DNA from: Proteobacteria bacterium UBA6920
GTDB lineage: Bacteria > Pseudomonadota > Gammaproteobacteria > SG8-11
NCBI GenBank assembly: GCA_002448875.1
Contig: DKAS01000094.1
Location: 1-5,487, forward strand
Length of the DNA stretch: 5,487 bases
Reading direction: 5' to 3'
This document shows, piece after piece, positions 1 to 5,475 of this stretch. How positions within the stretch are numbered: the stretch's first letter is position 1; each line of letters starts with the position of its first letter. A model generated the notes under the pieces. The model was given only the letters and a program-made list of their open reading frames with translations, was not told where the DNA came from and made no database searches. The position numbers and the translations under genes are program-made.

Positions 1-1251
1 CGCGAGTTCATCATGAAGGACGCCTACTCCTTCCATGAAAACGCCGCCTCCCTGGACCAGACTTACAAGGTGATGTACGACACCTACAGCCGCATCTTTC
101 AGCGCCTGGGCCTGGAATTCCGCGCCGTGCTGGCCGACACCGGCAGCATCGGCGGCGACGCCTCGCACGAGTTTCACGTGCTCGCCTCCTCCGGCGAGGA
201 CGCCATCGCCTTCAGCACCGACGGCGCCTACGCCGCCAACGTCGAACTGGCCGAAGCGGTGGCGCCGGCCGGCAAGCGGCCAGCCGCCAGCCAGACGCTG
301 GCCACGGTGGATACACCCAAGCAACACACCATCGAGGAAGTCAGCGGCTTTCTCCAGGTGGACGCGGCACGCATCCTCAAGACCCTGATCGTGGTCGACG
401 CCGAGGGCGAATCGTTCGCCCTGGCGCTGCGCGGCGACCACCAGCTCAATGAAATCAAGGTGGACAAGCTGCCACAGATCAAGGCGCCGTTTCGCTTCGC
501 CACCCCGGAGCAGGTACGCGCCGCCGCCAACTGCGACGTCGGTTCCCTCGGTCCGGTGGGCCTGAACATTCCTCTGATCGCCGACCGCAGCGCGCTGGCG
601 CTGGCGGATTTCGTCTGCGGCGCCAACAGCAACGGCAAGCACCTGACCGGCGTCAACTGGGGCCGCGACCTGCCGGAACCGGCTATCGTCGCCGACATCC
701 GCAACGTGGTGGAAGGCGATCCCAGCCCCGACGGCAAAGGCACGCTGGCGATCAAGCGCGGCATCGAAGTCGGCCACATCTTCAAGCTGGGCACCAAATA
801 CAGCGAGGCGATGAACGCCAGCTGTCTGGATGAAAGCGGCAAGCAATTGATCATGACCATGGGCTGTTACGGCATCGGTGTATCGCGTATCGTCGCTTCC
901 GCCATCGAACAGAATCACGACGACAAGGGCATCACCTGGCCGGCGACCATCGCCCCGTTCAGCGTGGCGCTGCTGCCGCTGAATATGCACAAATCTCCGT
1001 CCCTGCAGCAGGCGGCGGAGCAGCTTTACCAGGACTTGCAGGCCGCCGGTATCGACGTCCTGTTCGACGACCGCAAGGAGCGCCCCGGCGTGATGTTCGC
1101 GGACATGGAACTGATCGGCATCCCCCACCGCCTGGTGCTGGGCGACCGCGGCGTGGCCGCCGGCGTGGTGGAATACAAGCGGCGCCGCGATGCCGATTCG
1201 CGGGACATCCCCCTGCAGGATATTATTTCCTTCCTCCAGAAGGCGGTCTGA
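1..1251 (+). CDS. proS: Prolyl-tRNA synthetase, bacterial type with editing insertion (5'-truncated by window edge)
   Basis: Cytoplasmic class II enzyme that charges tRNA-Pro with proline. The reading frame is open from base 1, and the first visible residues are [12 protein letters not shown], the class II motif 2 region, so the true start lies outside the window. By comparison with E. coli ProS (about 572 residues), roughly the first 150 residues are missing. In order one sees motif 2; the INS/YbaK-like editing domain, starting around [12 protein letters not shown] and containing GDHQLNEIK, whose lysine corresponds to the one needed in E. coli to hydrolyse mischarged Ala-tRNA-Pro; [11 protein letters not shown] and [19 protein letters not shown], which return to the catalytic core; motif 3 around [18 protein letters not shown]; and the C-terminal anticodon-binding domain with [20 protein letters not shown]. 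The frame ends at TGA 1249-1251 with no visible lesion. The identification is very secure, and this is an ordinary housekeeping gene. Confidence 0.97.
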   Translation, partial: REFIMKDAYSFHENAASLDQTYKVMYDTYSRIFQRLGLEFRAVLADTGSIGGDASHEFHVLASSGEDAIAFSTDGAYAANVELAEAVAPAGKRPAASQTLATVDTPKQHTIEEVSGFLQVDAARILKTLIVVDAEGESFALALRGDHQLNEIKVDKLPQIKAPFRFATPEQVRAAANCDVGSLGPVGLNIPLIADRSALALADFVCGANSNGKHLTGVNWGRDLPEPAIVADIRNVVEGDPSPDGKGTLAIKRGIEVGHIFKLGTKYSEAMNASCLDESGKQLIMTMGCYGIGVSRIVASAIEQNHDDKGITWPATIAPFSVALLPLNMHKSPSLQQAAEQLYQDLQAAGIDVLFDDRKERPGVMFADMELIGIPHRLVLGDRGVAAGVVEYKRRRDADSRDIPLQDIISFLQKAV

Positions 1252-1253
1252 AA

Positions 1254-1273
1254 CCCGGCCGCCACCGGCCGGG
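1254..1273 (+). terminator. GC hairpin just after proS, possible terminator without a U-tract
   Basis: CCCGGCC (1254-1260) is exactly complementary to GGCCGGG (1267-1273), with the six-base loop GCCACC, starting three bases after the proS stop codon. The stem is stable, but what follows is GGCGACTTAAAG rather than a run of T. A classical Rho-independent terminator is therefore not complete. It may act as a 3'-end stabilising or pausing structure. The next gene starts 72 bases further on, so read-through is possible. Confidence 0.4.
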
Positions 1274-1345
1274 GCGACTTAAAGTCCGGGGAAAATCCCG
1301 CCGACAACAAGACAGGATAGGCCGTTTGGTTATTCTGCTTGTGCC

Positions 1346-1915
1346 ATGATTGTTAAACGTTTTTTCTTTTTTTCCATACTGATCGTCCTGGCCCTGCCGG
1401 CCCTGGGCAGCGGTCCGGCGCGCCCCGACCCCGAGCTGCGCCGGCTGCTGATGGACGCGGTCGCGCAGACCAGTGTGTTCCAGGATCCTTATTACGCCGA
1501 GGTGTGGCTGCTGGACATGTCGACCCGCCTGCAGCGCTATGTCCCCGATGCCTATACCCGCATCGAGCTGTTGAAGGCGGTGCACGAAGAAGCCAACCGC
1601 GCCCGGATCTCGCCCGAACTGGTCTTGTCGGTGATCCACGTGGAGAGCCTGTTCGATCCCTGGGCCATCTCCCGGGCGGGCGCGCAGGGCCTGATGCAGA
1701 TCATGCCGTTCTGGCTGCGCGAGCTCAAACTGAAGGATCAGAGCCTGTTCGACATGCGTACCAATCTGCGCCTGGGCTGCACCATCCTGCGCTTTTACAT
1801 GGACCGGGAGAAAAATCTCACCCGCGCGCTGGCGCGCTACAACGGCAGCCCGGGCAGCTTCCAGTATCCGCAGAAAGTCTTCAAGGTGATGGACAATCGC
1901 TGGAAGCGGCGCTGA
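1346..1915 (+). CDS. Exported lytic transglycosylase, SLT/GH23 domain
   Basis: A 189-residue murein lytic transglycosylase, the fold that cleaves the MurNAc-GlcNAc bond of peptidoglycan with formation of 1,6-anhydro-MurNAc. The N-terminus, MIVKRFFFFSILIVLALPALG, is a basic residue pair followed by a strongly hydrophobic stretch: a Sec signal peptide or an N-terminal anchor. The SLT domain covers about residues 75-180. Its catalytic glutamate is E100 in VIHVESLFDPWAIS, followed by AGAQGLMQIMP (112-121), the LRLGCTILRFYM helix (141-152) and the ALARYNGSPG motif (161-170). This is the small single-domain form without LysM repeats. ATG 1346 is the only plausible start in frame, although no Shine-Dalgarno sequence is visible in the 20 bases before it. 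It follows proS in the same direction after 94 bases. Translational coupling is unlikely, but co-transcription is possible. The family call is firm. The exact paralogue (MltC-, EmtA- or Slt-like) cannot be assigned. Confidence 0.92.
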   Translation: MIVKRFFFFSILIVLALPALGSGPARPDPELRRLLMDAVAQTSVFQDPYYAEVWLLDMSTRLQRYVPDAYTRIELLKAVHEEANRARISPELVLSVIHVESLFDPWAISRAGAQGLMQIMPFWLRELKLKDQSLFDMRTNLRLGCTILRFYMDREKNLTRALARYNGSPGSFQYPQKVFKVMDNRWKRR

Positions 1916-1951
1916 CCCCTCGCCTCTGTCTCCGGCAACCCAGCCTGCATT

Positions 1952-2452
1952 TCAATGATCGCGCCCGCGCACCAGGCGAAGAAAATGGCGCGTGTCTTTG
2001 TCACTGGCGAAGACGCCACGCTGATCAAAACTCAGAACATAGACACCGTCGTCACTGCGGGGAACGTCATCAGCGCTCCAGTAGGCATGCGCAGGTGTGG
2101 CAGGAAACATGCGTAGATCGATGCGTGGCACGCCGCAGTCCCGCTCCGCCAGGGTTGCCAGTTCATTGAGGTGCGGCAGCCGCCAGGTGGAACCTTGCAC
2201 CGCCGCGTGCCGCTGATTGTATTGCACCACCGCGGCGACGGCATCGGTCCAATCCAGTGACCGTGCTTCCCCCTGGCAGTCGTTTCCCTGCCAGGACTGG
2301 CCAGTGGAACAACGCATCCAGGTAAGGCCGGATTCGATATCCGTCACCGTGCCATCGGCATTGATGTCAAAACGGTCAGCGGTGCCGGGGTGTCCGCAGC
2401 CGGCGGCCGGAGATATGCCAACCCCGGGCAGCAACCCCAGCAGCAGCGACAT
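1952..2452 (-). CDS. Exported DUF1566 / Lcl C-terminal-domain protein, possible lipoprotein
   Basis: A 166-residue protein of the DUF1566 (Lcl C-terminal) family, whose biochemical role is generally unknown. Visible family hallmarks are DGTVTDIESGLTWMRC (33-48), a DWTDAVAAV helix (67-75), WRLPHLNEL (90-98), AYWSADD (123-129) and the terminal FLRLVRG (157-163). Three cysteines in the domain (48, 59, 106) could form a disulfide in the periplasm. The N-terminus MSLLLGLLPGVGISPAAGC is hydrophobic and ends in AAGC, a weak lipobox with C19 as the candidate lipidated residue. The open frame extends upstream to a TTG at 2533 that overlaps the preceding stop, but that extension runs through the hairpin at 2483-2509. 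I prefer ATG 2452, which has TAAGG at a suitable aligned distance. GTG 2461 would add MRL and a positive charge to the signal peptide, and is the main alternative. The gene converges on the transglycosylase with 36 bases between the stops. Confidence 0.82.
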   Translation of the reverse strand: MSLLLGLLPGVGISPAAGCGHPGTADRFDINADGTVTDIESGLTWMRCSTGQSWQGNDCQGEARSLDWTDAVAAVVQYNQRHAAVQGSTWRLPHLNELATLAERDCGVPRIDLRMFPATPAHAYWSADDVPRSDDGVYVLSFDQRGVFASDKDTRHFLRLVRGRDH

Positions 2453-2482
2453 GAGCCGCACGACCTTACGACAGGAAAATAT

Positions 2483-2509
2483 CCCCGCCGGCAGGAATCG
2501 CCGGCGGGG
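2483..2509 (-). terminator. Rho-independent-type terminator after the cytochrome gene
   Basis: CCCCGCCGGC (2483-2492) and GCCGGCGGGG (2500-2509) form a perfect ten-pair GC stem with a seven-base loop. On the minus strand the stem is followed by ATATTTTCC, a moderate U-tract. It lies 21 bases past the cytochrome stop codon and before the preferred start of the DUF1566 gene. It therefore probably ends or attenuates the metallophosphoesterase-cytochrome transcript. The U-tract is interrupted, so partial read-through into the DUF1566 gene is plausible. Confidence 0.75.
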
Positions 2510-2529
2510 CTGGCCGCCAAGAGAGAGGA

Positions 2530-3018
2530 TCAAGGTTGCGGATAACCGGGACCGCCGAACACCGGCACCGCGCCATGCTGTTCATCCTTGGCCGGTGCGA
2601 TGGCGACGCCGCGGTGGGCGAAGGTGGCATAGGCTTCCATGGCAACCATCTCCGCGCTGTCGTACGCCAGGGGCTTGCCCTGCATGGGCACGGTGATACA
2701 CCAGTTGATCATTTCCCGCAGGGTACCGACTCTGCCGAGATTGCTCTGGTATTTGGGAAAGGTGTGGGGATTGGTGGCTGAACCATCGGGGTGACAATTG
2801 CCGCAGGCCAGGCCGTTGCTGCCCAGCTTGCCGTCGTGCCACAACCCATCGCCCTTGGCCACTGCCGCCATCAGCGCGCTGCGTTCTTCGGCAACCTGTT
2901 TATCACTGCGCACCGGTTTGGCCAGCACGTTGCCGGTCACCAGAGTGGTCAACGCCGCCGTCACCAGCAGCGCCGTCCCCAGGGTTCGCACAGGGTAAGC
3001 TTTACGTGATATTTTCAT
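2530..3018 (-). CDS. Periplasmic mono-haem c-type cytochrome
   Basis: A 162-residue exported cytochrome c. The N-terminus MKISRKAYPVRTLGTALLV, followed by a hydrophobic stretch ending in NVLA, is a Sec signal peptide likely cut before KPVRSDK (about residue 34). A single haem-attachment motif, CGNCH, is at 72-76. After it come TNPHTFPKYQ (82-91) and REMINWCITVPMQGKPL (101-117). M112 or the third cysteine C107 is the candidate distal haem ligand. The placement INxC...GKxL recalls the SoxA/TsdA type of cytochrome, where a cysteine ligates haem; that is a resemblance only, not a demonstrated homology. The helix SAEMVAMEAYATF (121-133) is the usual C-terminal helix. ATG 3018 is preceded by a G-rich GGGGGGAATAAG ribosome-binding region. 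The gene starts 17 bases after the metallophosphoesterase stop, so the two very likely form an operon. It presumably passes electrons in the periplasm; its partner is unknown. Confidence 0.9.
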   Translation of the reverse strand: MKISRKAYPVRTLGTALLVTAALTTLVTGNVLAKPVRSDKQVAEERSALMAAVAKGDGLWHDGKLGSNGLACGNCHPDGSATNPHTFPKYQSNLGRVGTLREMINWCITVPMQGKPLAYDSAEMVAMEAYATFAHRGVAIAPAKDEQHGAVPVFGGPGYPQP

Positions 3019-3035
3019 ATTCTTATTCCCCCCGA

Positions 3036-4052
3036 TTACAGTTTCACGCCGCGCCGAACATTTTCCGGCAATAAATCGGAAAACGCCCGGTAGTTGATTT
3101 CACCGGCAAAATCGCCGCCGAGGCTGACCTGATGGCTGCCCAGGCCGTCTTCGAAATCGCCGGGATCGACGCGATTCATCTTGATTGCCGGATACGGCAG
3201 ATCCACCGGCGGATATGGCCAGGGCCAGGACGTCGACAGCAATCCGGCCGAAGTCACGTTGCCCATCTGGTTGTACACCACCTGATGCACATGCCCATGA
3301 ATAGCGATGACTTTCTCGAATTTGCTGAGGGTGGAAAGAATTTCCGGCGCATCATAGGTTTGAAAATTCCAGCGCGGGTAATAGCTCCACAGCGGTGAAT
3401 GAGTCATGATCACCACTGGCGTATCGGGACTGAGTTTCTTCACGTCTTTCTCCAGCCACTCCAGCTGCTTGTCGCCCACGCCCCACAGGCCGCAGCGGTG
3501 ACATTCCAGCTCTTCCATGCGCCCCATGCGCTCCTTGGGCGTCAATCCGGCCATGCTCCAGAAATCCGGCACCAGAATCGAATTCATGCCGATGATATGC
3601 ACGCCCTTGTGGTCTATGGACCAGTGCTCGTCGCCGAACAAGCCGCGCCAGGCGGCGCCCATGTCCAGATAGTAGTCATGTTCCCCCGGAATTACTTTGT
3701 AGGGCATTTTCAATTTATCGAGGATCTTCTTGCCCTTCTTCAATTCCGCTTCCTTGCCGGACTGACCGATATCACCCGCATACAACAGCAGATCCGGCAG
3801 CGGATTCAAACTGTTGACATCAGCCACGGCTTTCTCCAGGAATTTGTCGAATTTGTGGTCGGCGATATCGTAAAGATGGGCGTCGGTCAGCACGGCGAAA
3901 GTGAACGGCGTGATTTTCTTGGTTGCCGCGGCCGCCACGCCGCCGTAACCGAAGAAACTGCTGGCTGAGGGCGCAAGGATCCCGGTAAACAGCGTCGCCG
4001 CACCCGTCTTCATCGAATAGCCAAGGAACTGCCTTCTTGATATTTTTTGCAT
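3036..4052 (-). CDS. Tat-exported calcineurin-like metallophosphoesterase
   Basis: A 338-residue binuclear metallophosphoesterase predicted to hydrolyse a phosphate mono- or diester in the periplasm. The N-terminus contains the twin-arginine motif SRRQFLG (5-11), followed by a mildly hydrophobic stretch and a likely cleavage site near VAAAA (39-43), so it should be exported folded. The metal-binding blocks appear in order: DAH (57-59), AGD (92-94), GEHD (123-126), MTHSP (216-220) and HGHVH (252-256). The third block is normally GNH[D/E]; here Glu124 replaces the metal-bridging Asn. An unusual ECHRCGLWG segment (183-191) puts two cysteines between the GEHD and TH blocks. ATG 4052 is preceded on the minus strand by AGAGGAGAGGG, a strong Shine-Dalgarno sequence. 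It is first in an apparent operon with the cytochrome and is divergent from the metallo-beta-lactamase-fold gene. The substrate cannot be read from the sequence; cyclic nucleotides, phospholipid head groups or phosphosugars are all possible. Confidence 0.92.
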   Translation of the reverse strand: MQKISRRQFLGYSMKTGAATLFTGILAPSASSFFGYGGVAAAATKKITPFTFAVLTDAHLYDIADHKFDKFLEKAVADVNSLNPLPDLLLYAGDIGQSGKEAELKKGKKILDKLKMPYKVIPGEHDYYLDMGAAWRGLFGDEHWSIDHKGVHIIGMNSILVPDFWSMAGLTPKERMGRMEELECHRCGLWGVGDKQLEWLEKDVKKLSPDTPVVIMTHSPLWSYYPRWNFQTYDAPEILSTLSKFEKVIAIHGHVHQVVYNQMGNVTSAGLLSTSWPWPYPPVDLPYPAIKMNRVDPGDFEDGLGSHQVSLGGDFAGEINYRAFSDLLPENVRRGVKL

Positions 4053-4086
4053 ACCCTCTCCTCTTCTGGCGTTAAAAAACTATGAA

Positions 4087-4109
4087 AAATAAAATCTTAT
4101 ATTTTATTT
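4087..4109. repeat. AT-only inverted repeat in the leader of the metallophosphoesterase operon
   Basis: AAATAAAAT (4087-4095) and ATTTTATTT (4101-4109) are perfect inverted copies around CTTAT. If transcription starts near 4134 on the minus strand, this falls in the 5' leader, where it could form a weak AU hairpin upstream of the ribosome-binding site. In such AT-rich sequence a chance match is quite possible. Confidence 0.4.
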
Positions 4110-4140
4110 ATACTTTTTCTACCATTTAGAATACTTCTTA

Positions 4141-4169
4141 ATTCAAGACTGAGTTTTACAATTTGTCAA
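4141..4169 (-). promoter_or_regulatory. Candidate sigma-70 promoter of the metallophosphoesterase-cytochrome operon
   Basis: On the minus strand a perfect TTGACA (4169-4164) is followed after 17 bases by TTGAAT (4146-4141), which matches four of six bases of the -10 consensus including the key flanking positions. An A/T tract (about 4181-4200) lies just upstream of the -35 and could act as an UP element. Transcription would start near 4134, giving a leader of about 80 bases. No start-site data are available. Confidence 0.55.
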
Positions 4170-4185
4170 ATTATTCGCCTATAAA
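4155..4185 (+). promoter_or_regulatory. Candidate promoter of the MBL-fold gene, long spacer
   Basis: TTTACA (4155-4160, five of six to the -35 consensus) and TATAAA (4180-4185, five of six to the -10 consensus) are separated by 19 bases, which is longer than optimal. Transcription would begin near 4192 and leave a leader of about 229 bases. The long spacer suggests either a weak or activator-dependent promoter, or a start elsewhere. Confidence 0.35.
4160..4172. promoter_or_regulatory. Perfect palindrome AATTTGTCAAATT, candidate operator
   Basis: Arms AATTTG (4160-4165) and CAAATT (4167-4172) flank one central T. The site covers the whole minus-strand -35 hexamer and touches the plus-strand -35 hexamer, so a bound protein could control both directions. 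I do not recognise the regulator. The short length and AT bias of the region keep confidence low. Confidence 0.35.
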
Positions 4186-4251
4186 TTTTTTTTGTTTATT
4201 TCGAGGTAACCACGCGTGACGGAGCCGCAGACAAGCAGAAACCACTGCCCA

Positions 4252-4308
4252 CCTGCCTCACCTTGCTTCGTCGAAGAATCCGATAACTCGTGGCTTGGTG
4301 ACGGCAGG
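4252..4308 (+). promoter_or_regulatory. Long stem-loop in the 5' leader of the MBL-fold gene
   Basis: CCTGCCTCACC (4252-4262) pairs with GGTGA-GGCAGG (4297-4308) over 11 base pairs with a single bulged C at 4302. Inside its loop a second small hairpin, CTTC-GTC-GAAG, sits at 4266-4276. The structure ends 112 bases before the start codon and has no adjacent T-run, so it is not an obvious terminator. It does not match any riboswitch consensus I recognise. It could be an RNA leader element or a protein-binding DNA site. Confidence 0.35.
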
Positions 4309-4409
4309 CAACTCCGGGTCATCAACTGCTTTCACTGTAACCAGGTATGCATTGACGTGTCAGGCTCAGTTGTTATGGTGGTTGGGTTATGTATATCAGC
4401 AGCAGACAC

Positions 4410-4415
4410 AAGGAG
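4410..4415 (+). promoter_or_regulatory. Ribosome-binding site fixing the MBL-fold start
   Basis: AAGGAG lies five bases before ATG 4421. It rules out the upstream in-frame start at 4295, which would put about 42 residues with no export or family character in front of the signal peptide. Confidence 0.85.
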
Positions 4416-4420
4416 CGGTT

Positions 4421-5449
4421 ATGAGCAAGAAACAATGTCTACATTTATGGGTCGCGGCACTGACGGTAGGATTGGCGGTCGTCAGCACAACGGCTTCCGC
4501 AGACAAAGAGAAAGCTGTCGCCCAGGTCAAGGGCAAGCTGTCGGTCATGGTGCTCGGTTCCGGCGGACCTATACCGCCGGCGGGACGGGCGAGTTCTTCC
4601 TATCTGGTTTTTACTGACGGCAAGCCGCGTATTCTGATGGACGCCGGCGGCGGTTCCTATGCCAATCTCAGCGCCAGCGGCGCCGTGATCAAGGATCTGG
4701 ATATGGTGCTGTTGAGCCATCTGCATATCGATCACACCGCGGATATGTCCGCTTTCGTCAAAGGCATGTATTTCCAGGCACGGGGTGCCGGCACGCCGCG
4801 GGAAACGCCGATCAATTTCTATGGCGCCGGCGCCAATAGCGCCACCTTTCCCGAAAGCACCATCACCCAGTACCCCTCGACCCGGGAATATGTCGACGGC
4901 CACTACAACCACGACACCGGCCTGGAACGCTATCTCAACGTCTTCGCCAAGGCCATCAGCGCCGGTAAGTTCGCCTACACCGCCAATGACATCGATCCGG
5001 ACGTAAGCAAGGATGTGGCCACCGTCTACGACCAGGACGGTCTGGTGATCAAGGCCGTAGGCGTCACCCACGGCCCCGTGCCGTCGCTGGCGTTTCGCAT
5101 CGAATACGGCGGCGCCAGTGTCGTTTACTCGGGCGACACCAATTCCAAAACCGACAACATGATCAAGCTCGCCCAGGGCGCCGATCTGCTGATCTACGAC
5201 ACCGCCATCATGGACAACGCTCCCGACGTGAACAAGAACCCGGCTGACAAGGTGTTTTTCGCCCTGCACACCACGCCTTCGCGCATGGGGGAAGTGGCCG
5301 CCCAGGCGGGCGTCAAACAGCTGCTGCTGTCGCACATCACGCCCATTACCCAACCCAATTTGAAACAGATCGAAACCATCGTCAAGGGCAAGGGCTTCAA
5401 GGGCAAGGTCAGCGCCGCCGCCGATCTGCAGGTCTATAATCTGAAATAA
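4421..5449 (+). CDS. Exported metallo-beta-lactamase-fold hydrolase, RNase Z-like branch
   Basis: A 342-residue zinc hydrolase of the metallo-beta-lactamase superfamily, predicted periplasmic. The signal peptide is MSKKQCLHLWVAALTVGLAV followed by VSTTASA, with likely cleavage before DKEK (about residue 28). The fold starts with SVMVLGSGGPIPP (41-53). The metal site comprises HLHIDH (100-105), H217 in VTHGP, D239 in YSGDT and H305 in LLLSHITP. H283 in LHTTPSRMGEVA is an additional conserved-type histidine. The GSGGP start and the SGDT and SHITP blocks place it with the Lactamase_B_2/RNase Z-like and arylsulfatase-like group rather than true beta-lactamases. The signal peptide makes tRNA processing implausible. 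The frame extends upstream to 4295, but ATG 4421 has AAGGAG five bases before it and begins the signal peptide, so it is the start. It is divergent from the metallophosphoesterase operon. The substrate is unknown; a phosphodiester, sulfate ester or lactone is possible. Confidence 0.92.
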   Translation: MSKKQCLHLWVAALTVGLAVVSTTASADKEKAVAQVKGKLSVMVLGSGGPIPPAGRASSSYLVFTDGKPRILMDAGGGSYANLSASGAVIKDLDMVLLSHLHIDHTADMSAFVKGMYFQARGAGTPRETPINFYGAGANSATFPESTITQYPSTREYVDGHYNHDTGLERYLNVFAKAISAGKFAYTANDIDPDVSKDVATVYDQDGLVIKAVGVTHGPVPSLAFRIEYGGASVVYSGDTNSKTDNMIKLAQGADLLIYDTAIMDNAPDVNKNPADKVFFALHTTPSRMGEVAAQAGVKQLLLSHITPITQPNLKQIETIVKGKGFKGKVSAAADLQVYNLK

Positions 5450-5454
5450 ACACT

Positions 5455-5475
5455 GGCGGGAAAACGGTCTCCGCC
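5455..5475 (+). terminator. Possible hairpin after the MBL-fold gene, near the window end
   Basis: GGCGG (5455-5459) can pair with CCGCC (5471-5475) across an 11-base loop, beginning six bases after the stop codon. The stem is short, no T-run follows within the visible 12 bases, and the window ends soon after. It is a weak terminator candidate only. Confidence 0.25.

Larger units (their letters stand above)
4053..4420. other. Divergent intergenic control region (368 bases), AT-rich in its left half
   Basis: No convincing gene lies here. About 4080-4205 is strongly AT-rich, in sharp contrast with the GC-rich flanks, and carries candidate promoters for both directions, an AT-rich inverted repeat and a 13-base palindrome. 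From about 4205 the composition returns toward normal and forms what would be a long 5' leader of the rightward gene, including an 11-pair hairpin at 4252-4308. The open frames crossing 4216-4420 lack ribosome-binding sites and family motifs. Confidence 0.7.

Noticed and set aside
228..860. 210-codon minus-strand open frame inside proS
   Set aside because: Shadow of the strongly conserved proS sequence; serine/arginine/alanine-rich product with no family motif.
1916..1951. Bidirectional terminator between the convergent transglycosylase and DUF1566 genes
   Set aside because: The 36 bases hold no stem longer than three pairs and no T-run on either strand.
1504..2169. 221-codon plus-strand frame overlapping the transglycosylase and continuing beyond it
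   Set aside because: Out-of-frame reading of the SLT gene, continuing antisense to the DUF1566 gene; both real genes have clear motifs.
3399..3968. 189-codon plus-strand open frame opposite the metallophosphoesterase
   Set aside because: Antisense shadow of a gene with intact catalytic motifs. No ribosome-binding site or domain character.
4163..4185. TTGTCA followed by TATAAA as a plus-strand promoter, or TTGTCA as a Pho-box half-site
   Set aside because: The spacer is only 11 bases, too short for sigma-70. No second 11-base-spaced CTGTCA-like repeat supports a Pho box.
4291..4306. Sigma-54-like TGGC-N8-GGCA with GG-N10-GC spacing
   Set aside because: Only the invariant dinucleotides and a few flanking bases fit; four consensus positions are wrong. 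The site also falls in the hairpin arm, so a chance match is likely.
4295..4420. Upstream extension of the MBL-fold protein by 42 residues
   Set aside because: The AAGGAG site and signal peptide at 4421 define the start. The extension has no export or domain features.
4216..4617. 133-codon plus-strand frame with CFHCNQVC, resembling a zinc-ribbon or CXXC protein
   Set aside because: It overlaps the real MBL-fold start in another frame and continues into it. The cysteine cluster is isolated, no Shine-Dalgarno sequence precedes the start, and the C-terminal half is clearly frame-shifted MBL-gene sequence.
4445..5353. 302-codon open frame on the minus strand
   Set aside because: It lies entirely antisense to the MBL-fold gene, which has all its metal-binding motifs. 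The product is G/V/H-rich with no recognisable domain, and long antisense frames are common in GC-rich genes.
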